Source: Adiantum capillus-veneris (lineage: Eukaryota > Streptophyta > Polypodiopsida > Polypodiales > Pteridaceae). From it: a stretch of DNA of 60,000 bases. Made by a program: the position numbers and the translations under genes. The stretch lies in the NCBI GenBank assembly GCA_014529385.2, contig CM043942.1, positions 32,459,469 to 32,519,468 on the forward strand, in the 5' to 3' direction. How positions within the stretch are numbered: the stretch's first letter is position 1; each line of letters starts with the position of its first letter. Below the pieces are notes generated by a model. That model was given only the letters and a program-made list of their open reading frames with translations, ran no database searches and was not told where the DNA came from. Shown piece after piece: positions 1-9,068 of this stretch.

Positions 1-776
1 ATTCCACAGTATTGGATATGTTAAAAGCTTATGTGTCAGACCGGCAATCTGACTGGGAGAAATATCTGCCTCTTGTCGAGTATGCGTATAACAATACCAT
101 ACACTCATCGACGGGGAAAGCACCTTTTGAGATTCTCTATGGTAAGCCTTTGCTTCCACCCATCCTTTTAACTAAGGATAAGATCTTTGCAGTAGATGAG
201 TTTGTTCGGGATTTGGACACCGCCTACGGGCAAGTTAGGAGAGCTATTCTACGCTCTCAGGAAAAGCATAAGAAAGCTGCAGACAAGCACATAAGGAATC
301 TAGACTTAACAGTCGGACAGTTAGTCTTACTCAAGTTTGAGAAGGCAAGACTTAAGAAACAAGTGTCTCATAAGGGGAAGGTGGTAAAACTTTCTACCCG
401 TTACTATGGGCCGTTTAAGATCACTGAGCGAGTGAATGATGTCACCTTTCGAATAGAGCTACCGCTTAATTGGAAGATCCATAATGCTTTCCATGTCAGT
501 TTACTCCGGCCGTATGTGGGACCGCCTCCAAGCCAGCCTAGTGCTGAGGAACCTCCTGAGGTTGAGGAAACAGAAGAAATACTCCAACCGGAGCAGATAG
601 TAAGTCATTAGGAGCGGTCTCTCAAATCCGGGAAGATAACATGGAAGTATTTGGTTAAGTTTAAGAACTATTCGAATCTAGATGCTCAATGGATGACGCA
701 GGAGGAATTAGCAGCTTATCCCGAGATACTGGGGGTATATGTCCAAGCACTACAGTTGAGGTCAACTGTTTAGAAG
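1..776 (+). pseudogene. Ty3/gypsy chromovirus integrase C-terminus plus chromodomain
   Basis: The open frame enters from outside the window. It shows the gypsy integrase C-terminal block: EYAYNNT near 78, STGKAPFEI near 108, then a basic spacer, a GPF..TERV segment and the HNAFHVSLLRPY motif near 480-515. An in-frame TAG at 609-611 stops it. The same frame continues beyond with a chromodomain-like segment (WKYLVKFKNYSNLDAQW, about 640-695) and ends at 772. The stop lies between the integrase tail and the chromodomain, where intact relatives read through (compare 19162-19509, which is open across this point). In chromoviruses the chromodomain directs integration to heterochromatin. The copy is non-functional as written, and an LTR of the same orientation follows immediately. 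Confidence 0.9.
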
Positions 777-1473
777 CCAGAGGGATGTTGCTAATTGGAC
801 TATTTTCTTATTTTTAATGATTAATTTCTTTTTTAGGATATTTTATTATGTGCACTAAGAACTGTTAAAAGATTGTAGCTACAGGAACTGCCATCAGGAA
901 CGGACAACTCTAATGTGTCATTTGATGGGTGACGGTAAACATCGCGAAGGAGTTTCCGTACGTTCGGTGGAAAAGGGCCGGGTTACGAGTGCCCCTGATG
1001 CGTCACATGATGGGTGACGGGTGCATCAGTAAGGGGGCATCCCGTAGGCTAAGGAGGAAATCCGAACTGAGTAAGAAAATACGCGTAAGAACGCAAGCAC
1101 AAGAATAAAGATGGATTCAATGAAGCTTTTTACGAAAAGCAGGAACAATCGCAGGAAGGCAGACGCTTTCCCGCGAGGAATCTATGTTTGCATTGCATTC
1201 GTGCATGTGGTTGCATCCAGGGACGCCTGGGAAGTGTTGTGAAATGCATTGGTTTTAACTTATAAGGTTTTATTGAGTTTTTGGGCAGGTTCAGACCAAT
1301 TTTAAAATATGCCGGCCGCCCACTTAATAAGTGGGCAGCCACTTAGAAGATAAAGCAACAAAACCAGCCAGCGAATTCTCTCTCCCTATTTCGGGTAGAA
1401 CAACGCAAAAAAAATAAAATAAAAAAAAATCGCGATCTCTACGCGAGCAGCTATTCGTGCCGTGGCCAGGGAG

Positions 1474-1482
1474 CTATAAAAG
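1474..1482 (+). promoter_or_regulatory. TATA box of family 1 LTR
   Basis: CTATAAAAG sits in the LTR about 690 bp from its start. The same CTATAAAAGCA context recurs in LTR copy 3 near 16651, with different flanking sequence. This marks the probable U3/R promoter. Confidence 0.55.
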
Positions 1483-1688
1483 CACCACATGCCCTCACTC
1501 AAAGGGGGTACCAACGTCAGCAAGAGAAGACTCTGCTGCAAGAGATCGTGAGACTACGAAGCACGGAAGTCGCTTTTTCCCGCGTAAGAGCGACAGGTAT
1601 CTATTGTGGATTTGCCATACGAATTGTTGTCGCGTGTTTGTGTGGTTTGTTTTGTAGGAATCTCCCGTCTTACGAGAAGGCCCTTCAT

Positions 1689-1836
1689 GGGAAGTACGGC
1701 TTCACGCCTAAGTCACTTACGGGAAAGTACGGCTTCACGCCTAAGTCCCTTACGGGAAAGTACGGCTTCACGCCTAAGTCCCTTATGGGAAGGAACGGCC
1801 TTGTGCCCAAGCCCTTTACGGGAAAGCATGACCTTC
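1689..1836 (+). repeat. 33 bp tandem repeat inside the family 1 LTR
   Basis: Units start at 1689, 1721, 1754, 1787 and 1820 (last one partial). Each carries GTACGGCTTCACGCCTAAGT followed by CCCTTACGGGAAA, with decay in the last two. The period is a multiple of three, so a forward frame reads as an 11-residue repeat, but it lies downstream of the TATA box inside an LTR and I do not treat it as protein coding. Confidence 0.85.
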
Positions 1837-2074
1837 GGGTCTAAGATTACAGAACGGAGGGGTTTCCTCGGGTTCTCGTGCTTGTATACGAATTCTCCCT
1901 GAATAAAAGAATACTCTTAACGGGGGGGGGACCAGCCCATCATCTGGTCCCCAATACTGTGTCGATCTTCTCCCTTCTCTCATGTTTGCAAAGTATTATA
2001 ATTTTCAGATTTTCTAAGTGCTCGTGTACGCTCCCGTTTTGTGACATGTCCGGAGCGATTGTGATCTAATAATA

Positions 2075-3614
2075 ACCACTTTTTAAGTCTATTCTGCTAA
2101 AGCATGTAGAACCTTGCAACTTGTCCAGTACATTATCGATCTTGGGCATTGGAAACCTATTCTTGATGGTGATTTTGTTGAGAGCTCTGTAATCAATGTA
2201 GATTCTCCAAGGTCCACCTTTCTTCAATACTAACAACACCAGTGACTAGTAAGGTGATGTATTGGGTTGAACTAGACCCTTTTTTAAAAGCTCTTTCACT
2301 AGGCTCATAATTTTCTCATTTTGGGCTTTGTTGACTCGCTAAGGTGGCTGGTTCGGTGGTGTGCTGCCGGGAATCAAATCAATTGTGTGATCTTTAGGTC
2401 GTTGAGGAGGTAATTCTCTTAGTAAGCCTTCAAAGAAACAAACACCTTCAGCTTTCTTAAAAACTTGGTAAGAGTCCTGCCTTTGTCTTGCCTTTCTTTG
2501 CTCGCTTCTCTCTCTCTTTGCAACTCTGTGGCTTGTTCTCTGCCTGATCATTGGACGCTTTGTTGGGGCACTTGGCAAGCACATGTCCTTGTTCCCCGCA
2601 TCAATAGCATTTGCCCTCTTTGTAGTACTCGGCGCGCTACTCTGCTGACAATCTAGGGCCTGAAAATTTCTTTTTCCTTTTCTTGTTATCGTCGGTCCTT
2701 ATTGCCACAAGTCTGTCTATAGGTGAGTGTCTGCATGTATAGCAAAACCTTGTTTGGCATGTCCCATGCACTTGGACCTCTTCTACAAACAATAACTCCG
2801 TATCTCTTTGGGGAGTCCACACCAGAACCGCTCAACTTGTTGCTTGAAGGTGATTTTCTTGAAGGAAGAAATAGCTAGGAAAGTATTGCAAAATCTCTGA
2901 CAGTAAACATCTAGTGTGTCTTCCTCGGTTATCCTCAGATGATTCCAAGTGGTGATCACATCTTATTCGTATTCCTGAGTGAGCCACAAAGAGGTGAAAA
3001 TTGTTTAAAGTGCAAGCACGTCGTCGGTGCTTCCCTACGTAACAACAAGGCAACGTGCTTCCTTGCGCAACAGCAAGGCGACCACCATGTCTGGGCATTC
3101 CCTTTAAGATATGACGTCGCTCTTTGTACCTTCGCTTTTTTGCCTTCTTCTTGCCTTTGTTGTTTTTCTGAGTCTTTCTCCACTTTTTATCTTTTCTCCC
3201 TCATCACTCGAGTCAGAGGAAGAGGAACTCTTCGTGTTATTAGAAGAGGACGAGGATAAATTGGGATCATCCGCGAAGCGAATACGCTTCTTTGGTTTAC
3301 TGGCGGCCTCAAAGATGGATTTTCGACCCAAGTAGCCTGGATAGTCCGTTGCTCAACTCTTTTTCCATGACTGCCTGTTGGTCTTCACGAGTCTACTGAC
3401 TCGTCGCTATACAGCTTTATCAAATTCATCCTCTGAGTACACCCTTTGTCTTGGTACCGCTGTAGGTTTCTCTTTTAAAGCCAACTTGAGAGGTGAACGG
3501 ATGGCGGCACTCCATCGCGAGTGCAACCTTGTCAAGTGGATGCTTTGCCAAAAATTTCGCGTATTTGGGATCCTTGGAGTAGTGTAGCATCTGTCGAGCA
3601 CAGTTGTCGACCTG
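2075..3614 (-). pseudogene. Ty3/gypsy gag-to-RT remnant, reverse strand
   Basis: Read from 3614 downward, the frames give a gag C-terminal region rich in Ser/Asp/Lys (around 3331-3104). A degenerate CCHC zinc knuckle with a stop in place of one residue follows (about 2625-2580). Next is the pol start with DHTIDLIPGSTPPN near 2360-2400, then RT with IDYRALNKITIKNRFPMPKI around 2120-2190. Several in-frame stops and frame changes break it, and it ends near 2075 where family 1 LTR copy 1 stops. The IDYRALN and CCHC motifs place it in Ty3/gypsy. It runs opposite to the LTRs on both sides, so it is not their internal region. Confidence 0.8.
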
Positions 3615-3628
3615 CTGTTGACACTGTA

Positions 3629-4015
3629 TGTTTCTAAATGGACTATTTTCTTGTTTTTCTAAGTAGTTTCTATTTATTGAAATTAGGTTTTTAAATGTGT
3701 GCACTTAAGCGTTAATTTTAGGAACCATAGATCTACTGGAATTGATAAAAACCATCAGGAACGAACAACTTTTATGTGTCATATGATGGGCGACATTATG
3801 CATCGCGAAGGGGTTGTACCGTTAGTTCGGTGGGAGAGTCCGGGAAGGGGATATTTCTGATGCATCATGTGATAGGTGGAGAGAACATCGGAAAGAAAAT
3901 ATTCCATTGGTCTGACAAGAAAATCCTAACTGGAAAAATGAATACGCGTGAAGACGCAAGCACAAGAATAAAGATGGGTCATGAGAAGCTTTTTTTAAGA
4001 AGTGAAAAATTATGT
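3629..4015 (+). mobile_element. LTR of chromovirus family 1 (copy 2, partial)
   Basis: It starts TGTTTCTAAATGGAC and parallels copies at 786 and 15872. Shared segments include the CATCAGGAACG.ACAACT block, the ATGTGTCAT.TGATGGG.GAC motif and the CACAAGAATAAAGATGG block near 3960-3977. Similarity fades after about 4010, so the copy lacks the TATA-containing part. It abuts the reverse-strand gag remnant on its left. Confidence 0.7.
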
Positions 4016-4193
4016 GTTTGCTCCGCTCTTAACGATCCAAAATAGAGAATTACAGCCTTCTGTGTTTTTCTACAGGTTTAGGGTTTCACACCTAATGTTT
4101 GGTGCAACAGAAGTGTTTTGAGGGTTTAGCTCAGATCTAGTACTCCGCACACAAACACAAGGTTACTTTACTTCACTTGAAAGAACTAAAGTG

Positions 4194-4197
<4 letters not shown>
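4016..4197 (+). other. Non-coding repeat-derived stretch
   Basis: No coding frame of note. The phrase around 4053-4090 (acagcctt.tgtgt.ttt..acaggtttagggttt) recurs near 9896-9925, so this is probably part of a repeated LTR or leader sequence. Confidence 0.4.

Positions 4198-4255
<58 letters not shown>
4198..4255 (+). repeat. (GA)n microsatellite
   Basis: About 29 uninterrupted GA units, followed by ACGACACC, a context resembling the element C LTR (ATACGACACC near 36529 and 45112). Confidence 0.97.
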
Positions 4256-4256
<1 letters not shown>

Positions 4257-4420
4257 GACACCGAATGTCGGGTCCTAAACCCTCAAGGGCCCCCTTGCTC
4301 TGTTGCCAGAGGAAGTACTTTCTTTATTCTTGCACAATGCTCATACAATGGCTAAATGCTGAGATGCTAATGCTAATGGGTATTGATGTTACTGATGCTG
4401 AGTAGTGAGGTATTGAGAGG

Positions 4421-4658
4421 GTCTATGCCGACAACGATGATTACGACGACGGGTACTGCTGAGTCTATGTCGACGACGATGATGTCGACGACGAGGTACT
4501 AATGGTTTTATGCCGCCGATGATGATGTCAACGTCGAGGTACTGATGGGTCTATGTCGAGGACGATGATGTCGACGACGAGGGACTGATGGAGGCTATGC
4601 CGAGGACGAGGTACTGAGGGGTCTATGTCGATGACAATGATGTCGACAACAAGATACT
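4421..4658 (+). repeat. ~42 bp minisatellite, six units
   Basis: Units start near 4421, 4463, 4505, 4549, 4593 (shortened) and 4621. Each has GTCTATGYCGA, a run of GAC/GAT triplets, TGTCGACGACGAGG and TACTGATGG. The last unit ends exactly where the family B LTR begins, so the LTR appears to have inserted in or next to the array. Confidence 0.85.
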
Positions 4659-5349
4659 TGTCACAAATTGCTGGACGTGTCAAAGCCTAAAGAATGGAGC
4701 CAACTTACAGATGCCGGCCGAGGGGCCTAAACCCTAAGAAGAACAAGTAGCAGAAGAAGAAGAAGTCCTTCCAACTTATTGGGACCCCGTTTGATGGGGC
4801 CTGAAGTGACATAAAGAATTAAAGTAAAGCAGGACTAGAAACTGCGAAGCTGGCTGACGACGTGGCATATTTTCAAAAATCACGTTGACTGATAACGTGG
4901 CATGTTGTACGGATTTCTGTGTTTTGCGCTGACTGTTGACGTGGCAGCTGTACGGAATTCCGGATTTTACACTGGCAGCTTTTGGCATTGCTTTTTGGAC
5001 TAGAAGCTTTTGAGTTTTAAAGGCTTTTCACTGTAAAGCTTTTGAGTTTTAAAGGCTTTTCACTGTAATTGCTTTTTAGGCCAAGGGTCTTTAAATATGA
5101 GGTTAGGGCTCATTCTCTGGCATGCTTCCTGGAGAAGGTGCAGAGTCTGGAGTATCGGCTTGTACTGTGTTGATGCAATATAAAGAAATAGCGAAAGGGG
5201 CGCCAAGGTTTGGGGCCAATACTCTCTGGGGTGGAATTCTGCCACTCCGTGTCGCGTGTCATCTCTCGCTCAGTTCTGCTTTTATTGAAGTGCTAAAAGT
5301 CTGTCCAGTTTGTTCTTTTCTATTGGCACGTGGTGCCCGTCTTGTGACA
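4659..5349 (+). mobile_element. LTR of family B (+ strand copy, 691 bp)
   Basis: It starts TGTCACAAATTG and ends CTTGTGACA, so the ends are TG...CA and mutually inverted (TGTCACAA / TTGTGACA). The reverse-strand copy at 46322-46961 has the same ends and body. It contains three ACGTGGC cores (4859-4942), a TTTAAATA TATA-like box near 5091 and the shared AATAAAG/GGGGCGCC block at 5175-5217. The tRNA-Met primer site expected just after the end is missing: gypsy integrase-like sequence occupies 5350-5390 instead. Confidence 0.85.
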
Positions 5350-5622
5350 GTGACCATAGTTGACCGTTTTAGCAAACAAGCATACTTTGTGCTTTTCTAA
5401 AAGCATACCGGTCCTACAAAAGAGCAAACATAGCTTTTTGGAATTTTAGTTGAGTTATTTTCGCCCTCCAACCCGGACTTATCAACCACTCCCACCCTTA
5501 CTTCATCGCGCATCGGGCGCGCTCCCGTCTTCATCGTCGTGTCTTACAGGGCATAAGCCATTAAGAACCCAATACTTGGAATTCATGGATTCAACATAAT
5601 ATTTGCAGTTTCTGCTCAATGA
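5350..5622 (+). other. Family B leader with an integrase-like patch
   Basis: Bases 5350-5395 translate as TIVDRFSKQAYFVLF, a gypsy integrase catalytic-core phrase, with no integrase around it. From about 5390 the sequence again matches the family B leader seen reversed near 46270 (GCATACCG, AAAGAGCA, then the ATCGCGCATC segment near 5504-5514). The patch replaces the primer-binding site. Confidence 0.6.
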
Positions 5623-6330
5623 GCTTCACGACATTCTTTCGCTGCATCCTCAGCAGAATTTTCCGATGCTGCAAAGTTTTCAACAATTTTTGAACTACAT
5701 GTTACCCCCTCTGATGCCCCAGGTGGTATCTCCTCCTCGGCACCAGAAAGTACGAGAGCTTCCAACCGACAACCTTCTCAGCCATATGTTCCAACCAAAG
5801 GAGTCTTCAGGAATATGGTGCAGCCATCTGATCCTGATCCAGTGCAACTGTCTTTGCCACTGCCATTGCCCCCACCTCCACCACCATCGCCGCCAGGCTA
5901 CAATGGTTGGAGCCCATATGGATACCCTTATTATCCATACCCAGGATATGTACCTAACCAACCGAAAGATTTCAAAGATGGTGGCACGACAGTCAAATTT
6001 TTTACTTTTTCCGGGGTGAAAGATTGCAAGAAAGCATTGCAGTTCCTACAGCAATTCGACAACATCTATGCTTTGGGGAACTATACAGAAGAATCCAAGA
6101 TTTCTCGAGCAGTGAGATTTCTTAAAGATAATGCTATGCAATGGTGGAGTTCAATCGCGACACAACAACATGCTCCAAGGACCTGGCAAGCTTTCAAGAC
6201 AGTTTTTGCACGTAGTTACATGACTTCGATGTTTGAAGTCCGGATTTTGGCAGAGTGGGGCAACTTGAAAATGCTTGCCACCGAAACCATGGACGAATAT
6301 AACCAAAGGTTTCTCGACATTCAGAATATG
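5623..6330 (+). pseudogene. Family B gag (Retrotrans_gag type), truncated
   Basis: The frame is open from after a TGA at 5620 to the fusion point. It has a Ser/Ala-rich start, a proline-rich and Tyr-rich linker (5860-5960), then the capsid-like block: AMQWWSSIA near 6136, TWQAFKTVFARSY near 6182-6220 and MDEYNQRFLDIQ near 6289-6325. This W..F...F...Y pattern is that of the gag domain common to Ty3/gypsy elements. A reverse-strand relative lies at 36080-36331. From about 6325 the DNA switches to copia RT, so protease and pol of its own family are absent. Confidence 0.75.
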
Positions 6331-7412
6331 ATGCACTTATAGAAAATGACATATGGACTTTATGCGATTTGCCTCCTGGCAAAAAGGCCATTGGTACAAA
6401 TTGGGTTTTCAAGTTGAAACGCAAGCTGGATGGTGAGATTGATCGCTATAAGGCGCGACTTGTTGCAAAGGGTTATGCACAGCAAAAAGGCATAGATTAT
6501 GAAGAGACTTTTACTCCCACTTGTCGTATGACTACTGTGCGTTTTCTATGTGCATTGGCAGCTCATTTTGGTTGGGATGTACATCAATCAGACATTGTTA
6601 TTGCTTTCTTGAATGGTGACATATTTGAGGAAGTTTATGTAACGCAGCCTCGCGGTTTTGTCAAGAAAGGACAAGAGGATAAGGTGTGCAAATGTAAGCT
6701 TTGTATGGGTTGAAGCAATCTCCTCGTGCTTGGTATGAGAAAGCTGACTCTAATTTGGTCATACGAGGCTTTTGTAACGATCCAACAGAAATTATTGTCT
6801 GTAAAGCGTGAGGGTGATGTACTTCATTGTGGTTCTTTACGTGGATGATTTGCTGATCACTGGACCAAATGAGAGACATATTACTGAATTTAAGGCTGAT
6901 TTGAATGCTACTTTCAAGATGAACGATTTGGGGCTGTTGCATCATTACTTGGGTATACAATTTAAGTAGTGTGATGGTGTTATTGCCTTGTGTCAGAAAA
7001 GTTACATAGAGAGACTGCTATGTAAGTTTGGACTTGAGGATTGCAAACCTATTGCCACTCCCATGGAAACAGGTTTGAAATTGGGTCTTCATGATGCTGG
7101 TGATCCTGCAGATGTCACTCTTTACCAAACTACTGTTGGATTCCTCATTTATGTATGCAACACGAGGCTGGATATGCAGTTTGCAGTCTCACAGGTAGCA
7201 GATTTATGCATAGCGTAGGGTCTAAGCATTGGCAGGTTGTCAAGAGGATTTTTCGCTACCTGAGTGGCACTTTACATCTTGGCTTGTTTTATCCCAAGGG
7301 GGGATCATTGCCAACACAGGACAACCTTGCAGATCTTTTCACAAAGGCATTGTCTCGTGAGAAGTTCGAAGCTTTCCGCAAAGCTTTGGGCTTACTCCCC
7401 TTTGTGGACTGA
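6325..7412 (+). pseudogene. Ty1/copia RT and RNase H remnant (family F)
   Basis: It starts with the copia RT entry (TWTLCDLPPGKKA-like, here diverged) and LVAKGYAQQKGIDYEETFTP near 6451-6510. The LYVDDLLITG box is near 6835-6863 and the KSYIERLL segment near 6998. Frames change around 6700 and 6790, and there is a stop at 6967. Most of RNase H is missing: the sequence jumps near 7300 from the SGTLHLGLFYPKGG part to the extreme C-terminus (TQDNLADLFTKALSREKF), ending at 7412. The related copy at 57563-60000 carries the gag-to-integrase half of the same family. Confidence 0.85.
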
Positions 7413-7488
7413 TCATGTCTTCAGGGCATGGCACTTCCCTTTACTCTATGTGCTAGCTCTCGTTCACCGCATCACTCTAGGGGAGATT

Positions 7489-7713
7489 TGTTACCATATA
7501 CATGTGGTAGTTATGTGTGAACACACTTAGGACCGTCGGGGCATTTTTTCCCTCACTAGGAGGTTTTTTCCCTCGTGCATTGTATATATGCCCATCATTC
7601 TAGGGCTATCTATCTTTCCATTTGCACACTAAGTAATACACACTCTGTTGTGTGCCTTGAGCTTCCTTCGTCTTCTCCAAGCTGTGTGTTTTCCTGCTAC
7701 CCTAATTCCAACA
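7489..7713 (+). mobile_element. LTR of copia family F (225 bp)
   Basis: A polypurine tract (AGGGGAGATT) precedes the start TGTTACCATATACATG, and the LTR ends CCAACA. A TATA-like TGTATATATGCC lies near 7580. It lies about 75 bp beyond the copia RNase H stop, so it is the 3' LTR. Gypsy integrase sequence resumes at once on its right. Confidence 0.75.
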
Positions 7714-8820
7714 TGGAAAGCATTGCTATGGATTTTATCCTTGATCTTCCAAGAAAGTCGAGACAGGGAATGATGATATATGGACCGTTATTTGCAAGTT
7801 CAGCAAGTAGGCCCATTTTATTCTTGCCAGGAAGAAGATAAAATCTAACCAGATGGCACGGTTGTTCACGTACAATGTGTTTAAGCACCATGGTATGCCA
7901 CAATCGATTATTAGTGATCGTGATTATTGCATGACAAGTATGTTTTGGAGAGGATTGTTTGAGAACATGGGCACTACGCTCTAGTTCTTGTCTTCGTTTC
8001 ATCAACAAACATATGGATAGTCAGAAGAGGCTAATTCTATTGTCTTGGATCTGCTGAAATGTTGTGTCAGATAATAAGGGCAAGTGGAAACAATATTTGT
8101 CTATGCTTGAGTATGCGTACAACAATACGGTGCATTTGTTTACAGGCAAGGTACCTTTTGAGATTGTTGAAGATGGCAAAAAGGTTCCTCTCATTTTGCA
8201 CACAAAGGAGAAGATCTTTGAGGCAGATCGATATGTTGAAAACATGGATGAAATGTATAAGAAAACCAAAGTTGCCTTGGAGAAGACTTAAGCAAAGGAG
8301 AAAAGGGTTGCTGATCGTCACCGTCATGAATTACTGTTTTCAACTGGTGATTGAGTACTTTTACGGTTTGAAAAGGCAAGGTGAAGGGCAAGGAAAGGTT
8401 GTTTCGGACGCTCAACATGTGTTACTATGGGCCTTTTCAAGTGCTTGATGAGATCGGCGATGTTGCTTATAGGCTGAAATTGCCTGACTCTTGAAGGATT
8501 CATAATGCGTTTCATGTGAGTCTTCTAAGACCCTTTGTGGTTGATGCGCCAGAAGATATGCCAGGATTAGTTAGAAGTCGATGAACTTGATGAGATCTTG
8601 GTACCTGAGGAGATTTTGGCACATAAAGAAAGAATAGTAAAGGGACAAGTTGCAAGACACTATTTGGTGAAGTTCAAAAATTATCCACCTATGGATGCAA
8701 AATGGATGAAAGAGCTTGAACTGTCAGAGTGACCAAATGTATTGCAGCTCTACCTTGAGGCCTTTGGGTTATAGCCTACGTATGCCACAACCCAACGTGT
8801 GCAAAGGAGGGGTAATGATG
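7714..8820 (+). pseudogene. Ty3/gypsy integrase C-terminus and chromodomain (family H, copy 1)
   Basis: It begins inside integrase (ESIAMDFILDL) and parallels 18350-19450 closely: the SDRD..MTSMFWRGLFENMGTT segment (about 7915-7980), an AYNNTVH phrase near 8119, KVPFEIVEDGKKVP near 8147, and a chromodomain phrase VKFKNYPPMDAKWM near 8667-8708. Stops and frame shifts are frequent (for example at 7984, 8289 and 8730). The integrase N-terminal half is absent because the family F LTR abuts it, consistent with a copia insertion into this gypsy element followed by loss on the left. Confidence 0.85.
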
Positions 8821-9068
8821 GAGATAGCACATCAAATGTACATATGGATTCAGTGCCATAGAAGTGTGCATCGTTCTTCAAGTGTTAAAGGTATTATGCT
8901 CACTTCTATCATAGATGGAAATGAAAAAGTAGGAAGGTTTCATTAAGTCATTTGTATCTATGTGTTATGACCTTTCTTGTGGGTACATGCGATGATAAAA
9001 GCGTGCTAACAACACAAGATCATCAATGGCATGTAATCGAGGACGTTTGTGATTTCAAGAGGGGGGTA
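8821..9068 (+). other. Gypsy H 3' untranslated region with polypurine tract
   Basis: Non-coding and collinear with 19510-19732. It ends in a purine tract (AAGAGGGGGGTA) directly before the LTR start, the expected plus-strand primer position. Confidence 0.6.

Larger units (their letters stand above)
786..2045 (+). mobile_element. LTR of chromovirus family 1 (copy 1, ~1.26 kb)
   Basis: It begins TGTTGCTAATTGG right after a purine-rich stretch that follows the chromodomain stop, as expected for a 3' LTR. Two further partial copies occur at 3629 and 15872 with the same start and body. It contains a TATA box at 1474, a 33 bp tandem repeat and an AATAAA at about 1903. The right end is uncertain; I chose a TGTGACA at 2039-2045 because reverse-strand gypsy RT sequence begins shortly after. 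Confidence 0.7.

Noticed and set aside
1548-1844. Forward frame with an 11-residue repeat (YGFTPKSLTGK)
   Set aside because: It lies inside an LTR between the TATA box and poly-A signal and is created by the 33 bp tandem repeat. No start context or homologue is visible.
4421-4658. Asp-rich protein repeat from the minisatellite
   Set aside because: Unit lengths of 42, 44 and 28 break the frame, and stops occur in it.
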